Shown in pieces: positions 1 to 7,130 of a stretch of DNA of 64,000 nucleotides (position 1 is the first letter of the stretch; every line of letters begins with the position of its first letter). The position numbers and the translations under genes were made by a program. The notes beneath the pieces were generated by a model. It saw nothing but the letters and a program-made list of their open reading frames with translations, did no database searches and was not told where the DNA came from. Source of the stretch: GCA-2709075 sp964492555 (GTDB taxonomy: Bacteria > Pseudomonadota > Alphaproteobacteria > MPNO01 > UBA2964); the NCBI GenBank assembly GCA_964492555.1, contig CAZBKQ010000003.1, forward strand, positions 62,001 to 126,000. Reading direction: 5' to 3'.

Positions 1-767
1 AGAGCGGGCGCCAGCCCGTACCCCATCCAGCGCGCGGGGAACAGGCTGAACTGACGCTGCAGACGGCAGGCTTCGTCGAAATTACCGGCCTTGAATTCGT
101 TGATTACCGCATTGGCGATAAAGGCGACCGGCGGCGGCATCGTCGCGCCGGCCCCACCCAGCGCAATCGACGCCAGAAGCATCTGCACGGTGGTAAAATA
201 GCGGGCGTGCCCGCCATGATCGATTTCCTCGATCAACCGGGCGCAGCGGGAAAGATCGCGGGAGCTTTCCTTGACCCAGGCGACCCGGTCCATCTTGGCG
301 AGCTCCAGCGTCCAGGCCGGATTGACTTCCGCGCCGGGGCCGGGATTCAGGTACAGCATAAAGGGCAGGTTGGTTTCCGCCGCGATGGTGTCGTAATAGG
401 TCACCAGGTCGTCGAGCGTCGGCGGTCCGCCAAAGGGGCGGAGCGGCGCCAGAATCTGTAATCCGGTTACCCCGAGATCCTGCGCCATGTGCGACAGCTC
501 GATCGCCTTATGGACATTCGGGTGGGAGACGCCGGCGATGACCGGAGCGCGGCCATCGACGAACTCAATGGTCTTGCGGATCAGTTCGCAGCGTTCTTCG
601 TAGGTCAGATAATGATACTCCGTGGCTTCCACGCCGGCGGCGGAGACCATGGCGGCGTTGCAATCCTCGACGATGTAATCGACTTCGCGTTTCAGCGTGT
701 CGTAATCGACGGAAAGATCTTCCGAAAATGGTGTCAGGGGCGGAACGACGAGACCAGGCAAATCCAT
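1..767 (-). CDS. DHDPS/NAL-family aldolase or lyase, C-terminus off window
   Basis: The frame is open from an ATG at 767 to the window edge (255 codons), so the C-terminus is missing. The start is preceded on the minus strand by a strong AAGGAG. The protein begins MDLPGLVVPPLTPF, the usual start of a dihydrodipicolinate synthase/N-acetylneuraminate lyase barrel. It carries a Tyr in FMLYLNP and the Schiff-base Lys in VAWVKESS, so the class I aldolase chemistry looks intact. Substrate cannot be read from sequence. Because a second family member and an aromatic dioxygenase-like cupin lie upstream, a role in cleaving pyruvate-containing ring-cleavage products is more likely than lysine synthesis. 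A terminator separates it from the upstream gene, so it probably has its own promoter. Confidence 0.85.
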   Translation of the reverse strand, partial: MDLPGLVVPPLTPFSEDLSVDYDTLKREVDYIVEDCNAAMVSAAGVEATEYHYLTYEERCELIRKTIEFVDGRAPVIAGVSHPNVHKAIELSHMAQDLGVTGLQILAPLRPFGGPPTLDDLVTYYDTIAAETNLPFMLYLNPGPGAEVNPAWTLELAKMDRVAWVKESSRDLSRCARLIEEIDHGGHARYFTTVQMLLASIALGGAGATMPPPVAFIANAVINEFKAGNFDEACRLQRQFSLFPARWMGYGLAPA

Positions 768-851
768 GTCTTTCTCCTTCGAAGCGGAAATTCACAAAAT
801 TTTACCGCAGCATACACCGGAAGGGGGGCATTTCGTCACCCCGCGCCCGGC

Positions 852-880
852 AAAAAAAACGCCCGCCGGAAAGGCGGGCG
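852..880 (-). terminator. Rho-independent terminator of the cupin-aldolase transcript
   Basis: On the minus strand an 8-bp perfect GC stem (CGCCCGCC/GGCGGGCG, 860-867 with 873-880, 5-nt loop) is followed by eight T (852-859). It lies just past the stop of the aldolase at 906 and before the next minus-strand gene. Confidence 0.85.
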
Positions 881-905
881 TCTTGTTGCGGAATTGGTTG
901 AACAC

Positions 906-1835
906 TCAGGCGACCCTTTTCTTGCCGCCCCTGGGTTTCAGAAGACCCGCACGTTCCAGCACCCCGTCGAGGCGCTTTTCCAGCGCCTTGTCGGCGGGCA
1001 TCATCGGCAGACGATGCTCGTTCTTGGGCATGATGCCGAGCCGATTCATCATATATTTCATCGGGATCGGGTTGGTGTCATAGAACACCGCCTGGTTGAT
1101 CTCGAACAATTCGTAATGAAGTTTCTTGGCGAGCTTGAGATTGCCGTCCCATACCGCCTCGCACATGCGGGCGAGCTTCTTCGGCATCAGATTGCCCACC
1201 GCGTTCATCAGGCCGCAGGCGCCGACCGCCATCATCGGGTAGGAAAGATCCTCCAGCCCGACGAAAATCCGGAAGTTGGGCCCGAAATGGTCGAGGCATT
1301 TGGACACGAATCCAAGATCGTCCACCGCGTGTTTCATGCCGACAAAATTGGGGCAGTTGGTGCTGATCTGATCAAGCGTATCCAGGGTCACGCTGATCGC
1401 CGCCCGGCCGGGGATGTGATAGATCATCCAGGGCAGTTTAGTGCTTTTACCCACTTCCGAGTAATAGGCCACCAGCCCGCGCTGCGGCGGACGGATGTAA
1501 TAGGGCGTAACGACCAGAAGCGCGTCTGCTCCCGCCTGATCCGCATGCGCGGTCAGCGCCATCGTTTCGGCAAGGCTTTGCGATCCGGTGGCGACGACAA
1601 CCGGAACCTTGCCCCGTGCGGTCTCAATCGCGACATCGGCGCAGCGGTTCCGCTCCTCGATCGTCAGGGTGGAGGGTTCCGACGTCGTTCCCGTTACCAG
1701 AATCCCGTGCGATCCGTTCTTCATCTGGAATTCGACCAGACCGGCATAGGCGTCGTAATCCACCTGACCGTTCTTGAACGGGGTGATCAGCGGGGGGATG
1801 GACCCCCGCAGATCATTTTTACCGAGGCGCATCAT
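906..1835 (-). CDS. DHDPS-family hydratase-aldolase/lyase (about 309 aa)
   Basis: Complete DHDPS/NAL-superfamily class I aldolase. It has the GTTSEPSTLT loop near the N-terminus, the YHIPGR tyrosine region and a lysine in FVGMKHAVDD as the Schiff-base residue. The start is one of two consecutive ATGs (1835 or 1832), 1-4 bases after the TGA of the cupin gene, so translation is probably coupled; an ATG at 1847 would overlap that gene. True DapA enzymes are usually about 290 aa, and the basic tail (GGKKRVA) is extra. Known families of this fold include trans-o-hydroxybenzylidenepyruvate and trans-2'-carboxybenzalpyruvate hydratase-aldolases, which act directly after ring-cleaving dioxygenases. 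The coupling to a gentisate-dioxygenase-like gene makes such a role my preferred inference. Lysine biosynthesis is less likely here. Confidence 0.85.
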   Translation of the reverse strand: MMRLGKNDLRGSIPPLITPFKNGQVDYDAYAGLVEFQMKNGSHGILVTGTTSEPSTLTIEERNRCADVAIETARGKVPVVVATGSQSLAETMALTAHADQAGADALLVVTPYYIRPPQRGLVAYYSEVGKSTKLPWMIYHIPGRAAISVTLDTLDQISTNCPNFVGMKHAVDDLGFVSKCLDHFGPNFRIFVGLEDLSYPMMAVGACGLMNAVGNLMPKKLARMCEAVWDGNLKLAKKLHYELFEINQAVFYDTNPIPMKYMMNRLGIMPKNEHRLPMMPADKALEKRLDGVLERAGLLKPRGGKKRVA

Positions 1836-1836
1836 G

Positions 1837-2955
1837 TCAGCCAGCAACCTTGGCGCGGTTGGTGTCGAAGCCGGTTTCGGCGCCCAGCACGCTCCACGGT
1901 TCCTTCATGTCTTCCTGCCAGAGCAGGGATTCCATGATGATGTTGAGCGGCTGATCCTGGATGGTCAGTTCATAGACCGGTTCATTGCCGACGGACGCAT
2001 GGTTGTGCACGGCCCAGCCCGGCGCAGTCAGCAGCAGATCGCCCGATTCCCATTCATAGACCTTGCCGTTAACCGTCGAACGGCCCTGGCCACCGAAGAT
2101 ATAGTTCATCGCGGCGGAGACATGACGGTGCGGTTTGTCGACGATCCCCGGCGGGCGGATGGTGATGGTCGCAAAGAAGTTCGGCGTGGTGCCGTTGGTG
2201 CGGCCCGTCATCGGGTTCCACAGCAGATACAGCCGGCGGCCGACATATTCGGTACCCAACTCGGCGAGTTTGTCGAGTTCCGCCTTCACCTTTTTCCACG
2301 GCCAGTGCAGTGCCCTGGATTCGACCGCTTCGGGCGCGACCAGAATTTCGTATGGCATCAGCCAGGCGCCTTCTTCCGTAAGCTGGAAGGTGCCGTAGGG
2401 GCTGTTGCGCCGCGGATCGTCCGCCGCGATTTCATTCTCATCCGCCTCTTTCTTGACCTCTTCGATGTCGGCGGGGGGATTTTCCTCAACGATATGGACG
2501 TTCATTTTTTCCAGCAGCGGCGCGTTGGAATAGGTCAGCCGCGCCTGGACCTCATCCGTGTCGTTGACATGGATGTAGGTTTGCATGGAGGGGAAGTTCC
2601 AGATGTCGTACTGCTCGAAATCAATCCGCTGGCCGCCGACGATTGAGTGGCCGGAACCCTGGATGCAGAAATTGACCTGAGTGGAGTTGTGCCGGATCGG
2701 CGCGGTCTGTTCGCCCGGGTTCAACACCTCAAGCGTCGGCCGGATCCCCGGCGCCAGACCAAGCCCCGGACCCATCTTATGGGAGTCGGGGTGTACCACC
2801 CAAGACTGGCGGCGTCCGTTATTCGGCATCGGCAGTTCGGAAAGCCGTTTGATTTCGGATTCGAAGTCGGTTCCCTTGATGATTGCGGGTTCCCAAAGTT
2901 CGGGTTGCGGCGGGGTGTACCCCGAGCGATCCATGAATATAGCTTTCTGCGACAT
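1837..2955 (-). CDS. Gentisate/1-hydroxy-2-naphthoate dioxygenase-like bicupin (372 aa)
   Basis: Two cupin domains in the length class of gentisate, salicylate and 1-hydroxy-2-naphthoate ring-cleaving dioxygenases. I chose the ATG at 2955 (MSQKAIFMDR), preceded by GGAG. The longer frame starts inside the promoter region. The C-terminal cupin has the full iron-type motif: KPHRH (H276, H278) then GWAVHNH (H317/H319). The N-terminal cupin has only RHNST (H89) and YIHVND (H129), without the HxH that binds iron in characterised gentisate dioxygenases. It may therefore use the C-terminal site, or may have another substrate. It is the first gene of a minus-strand operon with the DHDPS-family aldolase at 906, under a promoter overlapped by a 24-bp palindrome. 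Confidence 0.85.
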   Translation of the reverse strand: MSQKAIFMDRSGYTPPQPELWEPAIIKGTDFESEIKRLSELPMPNNGRRQSWVVHPDSHKMGPGLGLAPGIRPTLEVLNPGEQTAPIRHNSTQVNFCIQGSGHSIVGGQRIDFEQYDIWNFPSMQTYIHVNDTDEVQARLTYSNAPLLEKMNVHIVEENPPADIEEVKKEADENEIAADDPRRNSPYGTFQLTEEGAWLMPYEILVAPEAVESRALHWPWKKVKAELDKLAELGTEYVGRRLYLLWNPMTGRTNGTTPNFFATITIRPPGIVDKPHRHVSAAMNYIFGGQGRSTVNGKVYEWESGDLLLTAPGWAVHNHASVGNEPVYELTIQDQPLNIIMESLLWQEDMKEPWSVLGAETGFDTNRAKVAG

Positions 2956-3015
2956 GAGGCTTCTCCAGTTTTGATTGCGGCGAATTCTCCCAATGACATT
3001 CGCCCTTACGCGCAA

Positions 3016-3057
3016 AATTACTAAGATATCTTAGTAATTGACCGGGTTTGCCGTCAA
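3016..3057. promoter_or_regulatory. Divergent promoter region with perfect 24-bp palindromic operator
   Basis: Positions 3016-3039 form a perfect inverted repeat; the half-site is ATCTTAGTAATT. It lies between the minus-strand cupin gene and the plus-strand TauE permease. A minus-strand TTGACG (3052-3057) is followed at 18-nt spacing by TAAGAT inside the palindrome, so a bound protein would cover the -10 element. The shape fits a MarR-type dimer site, and a MarR gene lies at 3868-4350. Confidence 0.75.
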
Positions 3058-3123
3058 CCATGCACGCGTTATCCATAGAAGTCATGACAAATTGCGATTT
3101 TCGTCAGGACCGGAGCGGTCGCG

Positions 3124-3861
3124 GTGGATGATCAGACATTGTTGATCGTCGGCGGCGCGTTCTTTCTCGCCGCCTTTGCAAAGGGCATTACGGGGCTTGG
3201 CTTTTCCACGGCCTGTCTGCCGATGCTGGCGCTGGCGATCGGGCTCAAGGCGGCCCTGCCGCTTGTTATCGTGCCGTCACTGGCCAGCAATCTGATCGTC
3301 ATGATCGAATCGCGGCGTTTCGGCGAGGCAATAAGGCGGTTCTGGATGTTATTGCTTTTCGCCATACCCGGTATCGCCTTGGGGCTCGGGTTGCTTGCAT
3401 GGCTGGATCAGCGCCATGCCGCGCTCGCGCTTGGGCTGGTGCTCGCCGCCTACGCCCTGTTCGCATTAAGAAATCCGCATTTGACCTTGCCGCCGGGATG
3501 GGAAAAGCCGCTCGCTCCCGTCACCGGATTCCTGACCGGTGTTTTTAACGGCTTGACGGGGTCGCAGGTGATGCCGGTCCTGCCCTATCTTATGGCGCTG
3601 CGTCTTGACCGCGATTTGTTCGTGCAGGCGATCAATTGCTCCTTCACCTTTTCCAGCCTGGTAATGGCGGCGGGGCTCTCGAAAATCGGTCTGATGACGT
3701 GGGAAACCGCTGCGGTCTCCGCCGGCGGCCTGATCCCCGTCTATGTCGGGGTTACGTTGGGCGGATTCATCCGGCGGCGGCTTGATGCCGATATATTCCG
3801 GAAACTTGTCTTGCTGATGCTTCTGGCGGGCGGCGCGGTTCTGGTGGCGCGCGGTGTGTGA
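3124..3861 (+). CDS. TauE/SafE-family permease (245 aa)
   Basis: Hydrophobic inner-membrane protein of the sulfite exporter TauE/SafE family (DUF81), with repeated half-motifs (FAKGITGLGFS near residue 18; GVFNGLTGSQVMPVLPY mid-protein) and about seven to eight membrane segments. It starts with GTG at 3124, with GGAG 8 bases upstream. Family members move organosulfonates, sulfite or small organic acids. Its position divergent from the cupin operon and beside ubiD-marR suggests transport of the pathway's acid substrate or product, but this is inference. It converges on marR with a 6-bp gap. Confidence 0.85.
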   Translation: MDDQTLLIVGGAFFLAAFAKGITGLGFSTACLPMLALAIGLKAALPLVIVPSLASNLIVMIESRRFGEAIRRFWMLLLFAIPGIALGLGLLAWLDQRHAALALGLVLAAYALFALRNPHLTLPPGWEKPLAPVTGFLTGVFNGLTGSQVMPVLPYLMALRLDRDLFVQAINCSFTFSSLVMAAGLSKIGLMTWETAAVSAGGLIPVYVGVTLGGFIRRRLDADIFRKLVLLMLLAGGAVLVARGV

Positions 3862-3867
3862 ACGCTT

Positions 3868-4350
3868 CTATTCTTCCGCCGCGTCGGCGTCGAGATTGGC
3901 TTTCATCGCGCGCATCAGCCGTTTGACCTCCGCCAAATCTTGATCGGAAAACCCGTTGGTCGCGATCTCATTGATGCCGATCGCCATGTTGAGCAATTCA
4001 TTCTTGAGGTTGCGGCCTTTCTGGGTCGGGAAAATATTGATGGTGCGCCGGTCGCGCTTGTTGCGCACCCGCCGGACCAGCCCGTTTTTTTCCAGCAGAC
4101 GCAACACGCTGGCGGTCGTCGGTTCAGTGGTGCCCACCCGGCGGCTAAGCTCGCGCTGGCTTAGCCCTTCCTCGATCCAGAGCGCGCGCATGAAGTAATA
4201 CTGGCCGAGTGTCATGCCGTATGTGGAAAGCCTGCGGCGCAAGGCGTTGCCAACCGCGATATTGGTTTCCCGGACGATGAAACCCGGGCTTTCATGCGGA
4301 TCCAGCCAGATATCGTCTTCCGCTACGTTTTCCGTATCGGCCGGCGTCAC
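3868..4350 (-). CDS. MarR-family transcriptional regulator (160 aa)
   Basis: Winged-helix MarR protein: the recognition region LSQRELSRRVGTTEPTTASVLRLLEKNGLV is followed by the wing motif RDRRTINIFPTQKG and C-terminal dimer helices. It begins with GTG at 4350, overlapping the ubiD stop by 4 bases (GTGA), so it is co-transcribed and translationally coupled with the decarboxylase. MarR regulators commonly repress aromatic catabolism genes and respond to aromatic carboxylates or CoA thioesters. The 24-bp palindrome at 3016-3039 and its half-site at 5756-5770 are the natural candidate operators and would also give autoregulation. Confidence 0.92.
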   Translation of the reverse strand: MTPADTENVAEDDIWLDPHESPGFIVRETNIAVGNALRRRLSTYGMTLGQYYFMRALWIEEGLSQRELSRRVGTTEPTTASVLRLLEKNGLVRRVRNKRDRRTINIFPTQKGRNLKNELLNMAIGINEIATNGFSDQDLAEVKRLMRAMKANLDADAAEE

Positions 4351-5750
4351 GACAGGAATTCCTCCAGATCGACCGTGTCGTAATTCTTCGGCATGGCCCG
4401 GTCGAACCGCGCGCGCTCCTCCGGATGGCTTTCGGCCGGCCGGGTCGCATCGATAATTGTCTTGGTGCCGATGCGGTACATTGCGCTCATCCCCGGCACG
4501 ATGTCGGAAATATTATCGAGCGACCAAATCCGCGTGTTGGGGATTCTGACGACGTCGCGTTCCGCATGCACCCGGGTGGTCAGCGACCAGAAGACCTGCC
4601 GCAGGTCGTCGGCGTCGATGTCGTCATCAACGGCGATGGCAAGCTTGGGGTGCATATACGGGCTGGAGAGCGCCGCCATCAGGGCGGTTTTGGCTTGTCC
4701 GTCCACCTTGGGGCGGATTTTGAGGACTACGGCCATCAGCCCCGAAATGCCGAGACAGCGGATATCGAGAATATCCATCCCGCCTTCGACCTTCGACAGA
4801 TGTTCGGTCAGCGCCGCTTCGACGCAGGTACCGGTGATCGATTGCGGATCGCCCATCGGCGCGCCCGAATGCATGCCATAAAACAGCGGGTCGCGCCGGT
4901 GGGTCATGCAGGTGACCTGAAAGATTTCCGTCGACCCTTCCATGGCGTAGCCGCCGGTGACTTCGCCAAAGGGGCCTTCCTCGGTCATCGCGTCGGCCAG
5001 GATTTTTCCTTCGATGATGATTTCCGCTTCCGCCGGAACCTCCAGATCGCAGGTTTCGCATTTGACCATCCGGATCGGGTCCTCGATCAGTCCGCCGGCG
5101 ATGGCGAGTTCGTCCGCGCCGAAGGTCGTGGTGTATCCGGCCGCGAACAATATCGCCGGATGGGCGCCGACAACGATGGCGACCGGCATGTCCTCGCCGC
5201 GTTCCTGATATTTCCGGTAGATGCGTTGGGCGTGGCGCGGGCAGATCAGAAAGCCCGTCCGGTCGGGGCCCAAAATCTGCTGCCGGTGATAGGAGAGATT
5301 TCGTTTTCCGGAGTCCGGATCCTTGATTACCGCCATGCCGGCGGCGATGTATGGCCCGGGGTCCTGTTCCGACGTCCACATGGCGGGCAGTTTGGTCAGA
5401 TCCGCGTCGCCGTCGCGCAGGATGACTTCTTTCACCGGCGCGCTTGAGGCGGAGACCTCAACCGGGTCCAGCGGTTGTTTGGCCCGGGACACCAGTTCCG
5501 GAATGACCCTGTCCTCGGGCAGGCCGAATCCGATGGCCCATTTGCGCCGGTCCGTGACGATCTGGCTGCAGAGCTGCCAGCCGGGATGACCTTTCAGATT
5601 GGTATAGAGGCTGGATTTGCCCTGGCTGTCATAGGTTTTCCAGCCGATCGCGGAGACGTTTTCCCTCGGGTCGGTTTCCGCGTCGATCCGGATCAACTCG
5701 CCCTGTTGTTCAAGGTTCCTAATGTGGCCGCGCAGCGATTGATCGCCCAT
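4347..5750 (-). CDS. UbiD-family prFMN-dependent decarboxylase (467 aa)
   Basis: Full-length UbiD-fold decarboxylase. It opens with LRGHIRNLEQQGELIRI, has the KCET motif (about 230-233) and the catalytic acidic motif EGPFGE (E258, E263), and an Arg in the YHRQQ segment (R156). UbiD enzymes use prenylated FMN to remove or add CO2 on aromatic or alpha,beta-unsaturated acids. No ubiX (prFMN synthase) is in the window. The protein is only distantly similar to the two UbiD paralogues at 51.9-55.0 kb. The only in-frame start is ATG 5750, which has no Shine-Dalgarno. A TAGATA element 8-13 bases upstream suggests a leaderless transcript whose -10 is overlapped by the operator half-site. Confidence 0.92.
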   Translation of the reverse strand: MGDQSLRGHIRNLEQQGELIRIDAETDPRENVSAIGWKTYDSQGKSSLYTNLKGHPGWQLCSQIVTDRRKWAIGFGLPEDRVIPELVSRAKQPLDPVEVSASSAPVKEVILRDGDADLTKLPAMWTSEQDPGPYIAAGMAVIKDPDSGKRNLSYHRQQILGPDRTGFLICPRHAQRIYRKYQERGEDMPVAIVVGAHPAILFAAGYTTTFGADELAIAGGLIEDPIRMVKCETCDLEVPAEAEIIIEGKILADAMTEEGPFGEVTGGYAMEGSTEIFQVTCMTHRRDPLFYGMHSGAPMGDPQSITGTCVEAALTEHLSKVEGGMDILDIRCLGISGLMAVVLKIRPKVDGQAKTALMAALSSPYMHPKLAIAVDDDIDADDLRQVFWSLTTRVHAERDVVRIPNTRIWSLDNISDIVPGMSAMYRIGTKTIIDATRPAESHPEERARFDRAMPKNYDTVDLEEFLS

Positions 5751-5755
5751 AGTTC

Positions 5756-5770
5756 GATATCTAAGTAATT
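5756..5770. promoter_or_regulatory. Second MarR operator half-site at the ubiD start
   Basis: GATATCTAAGTAATT matches 14 of 15 bases of the right arm of the palindrome at 3025-3039. The left arm is poorly conserved (6 of 12 on my count). It ends 5 bases upstream of the ubiD ATG and overlaps its probable -10. Bases 5771-6037 beyond it are AT-poor intergenic DNA in which I see no gene. Confidence 0.65.
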
Positions 5771-6037
5771 AGCTTGGCGGCATTCTGGCGGCGCGTCCGG
5801 GATCGCGCAACCGCTTTTGCGACGGATTTTATGTGAATTATGCTCAGGGATGCGCGGCGTAGGTGATAAAGAGGACCGCGAACAGTGTCGCGCCGGCGGC
5901 GGAGCACGACGATTTGCTTGTCGTCATTACCCGGATATCCGAAATCAAAGCGGGATGGCTGTTGCGTGAAACGCTACCATGAGAGTTTCCATGCGGCTAT
6001 ATTCCGGGGGTAACGACTATACCCGGACCGCCAGAAA

Positions 6038-7069
6038 ATGCCGTTTGACCGAAACTTCCCGCCGCTCGCCGTATCATTTGTCGCGGCCTTCATGCTGCTG
6101 ACGCTGGTCTTGCCTGCTTCCGCACAGGAAACCGCAGGGGATGACGGCGGCTGGATCGCCACGTTGCAATTCGAGAACGATATTTTCGGCAATACCGACC
6201 AGCATTTTTCGCATGGCATGCGCGCCGCCCTGATGACGCCGGAGAACAGCGTGCCCGAATGGATACGGGATCTGGCCGCCGAATTTCCTCTGTTCAACGC
6301 GGAGCACAGCCGCCGCGCGGTTTTTTCGCTGGGCCAGAATACCTATACCCCGACCGATCTCGTGACCCCGGCCCTGCAAATCGATGACCGCCCCTATGCC
6401 GGCTGGCTTTACGGCGGGATCGGACTGGTTTCGGTCGATCCGGACGGGACGCGGCTGGATAATATCGAGCTTAATATCGGCGTCGTCGGCCCGGCCTCAT
6501 TTGCCGATGAAGTGCAGACATTGTGGCATCGCTGGTTCGGGTTTCAGCATCCCTATGGGTGGGGCAACCAGCTCAAGAACGAACCCGGTATCGTGCTGAC
6601 CTATGAACGGGCGTGGCGTCATGCCGGTCCGGCCGGGTTTCTGGGGCTTGATTGGGGAATGACGCCGCATGCCGGGATCAGTCTCGGCAATGTTCTGACC
6701 CAGGCCGCCGGTGGTGTGACTTTCCGTATCGGAGAGGATTTGCAGAAGAATCTCGATTACGGCCCGCCCAGGATACGCCCCAGCCTGCCGGGGTCCGACT
6801 ATTTCAAGCGGGGCGGGGGGCTTTCCTGGTATTTCTTCCTGGGTGCGGAAGGCCGCGCGGTCGGGCGGAACATTTTCCTCGACGGCAATAGCTTCGTGGA
6901 CAGCCACAATGTCGATAAAAAATATTTCGTCGGCGATATTCAGGCCGGTATCGCGATCATTATGGGGTCTGTCAGGGTCGCCTATACCCATGTCTACCGG
7001 ACGCCCGAATTCGACGGTCAGGATGCGGGTGATGTGTTTGGCGCCTTCAGCGTCTCTATGATGTTCTGA
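6038..7069 (+). CDS. LpxR-like lipid A deacylase, outer membrane (343 aa)
   Basis: An N-terminal signal peptide (cleavage near PASAQ, residue 30) is followed by a DUF2219/LpxR beta-barrel. LQFENDIFGNTDQHFSHG carries the Asn-Asp pair (N47, D48) typical of LpxR, and HRWFGFQHPYGWGNQLKNEPG is the second conserved block with the candidate catalytic His. The protein ends SVSMMF; a terminal aromatic residue is typical of outer membrane barrels. LpxR removes the 3'-acyloxyacyl chain of lipid A. The start is ATG 6038. It appears to be monocistronic, with the aminotransferase 61 bp downstream in the same direction. Confidence 0.85.
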   Translation: MPFDRNFPPLAVSFVAAFMLLTLVLPASAQETAGDDGGWIATLQFENDIFGNTDQHFSHGMRAALMTPENSVPEWIRDLAAEFPLFNAEHSRRAVFSLGQNTYTPTDLVTPALQIDDRPYAGWLYGGIGLVSVDPDGTRLDNIELNIGVVGPASFADEVQTLWHRWFGFQHPYGWGNQLKNEPGIVLTYERAWRHAGPAGFLGLDWGMTPHAGISLGNVLTQAAGGVTFRIGEDLQKNLDYGPPRIRPSLPGSDYFKRGGGLSWYFFLGAEGRAVGRNIFLDGNSFVDSHNVDKKYFVGDIQAGIAIIMGSVRVAYTHVYRTPEFDGQDAGDVFGAFSVSMMF

Positions 7070-7130
7070 TCCTTGCCGGGCGGGGGAAACCGGCTAGGAT
7101 GCGGCCTCGATCCACCGCTCAGGAAGTCCG

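Noticed and set aside
489..1937. 482-codon plus-strand open frame
   Set aside because: It is antisense to the recognisable DHDPS-family gene and the 3' end of the cupin gene, and its translation is His/Arg/Asp-rich without family features. It is a shadow of high-GC coding.
5771..6037. Possible short gene of about 39 codons before lpxR
   Set aside because: ATG near 5849 opens a frame (MRGVGDKEDRE) with no ribosome site or coding character.
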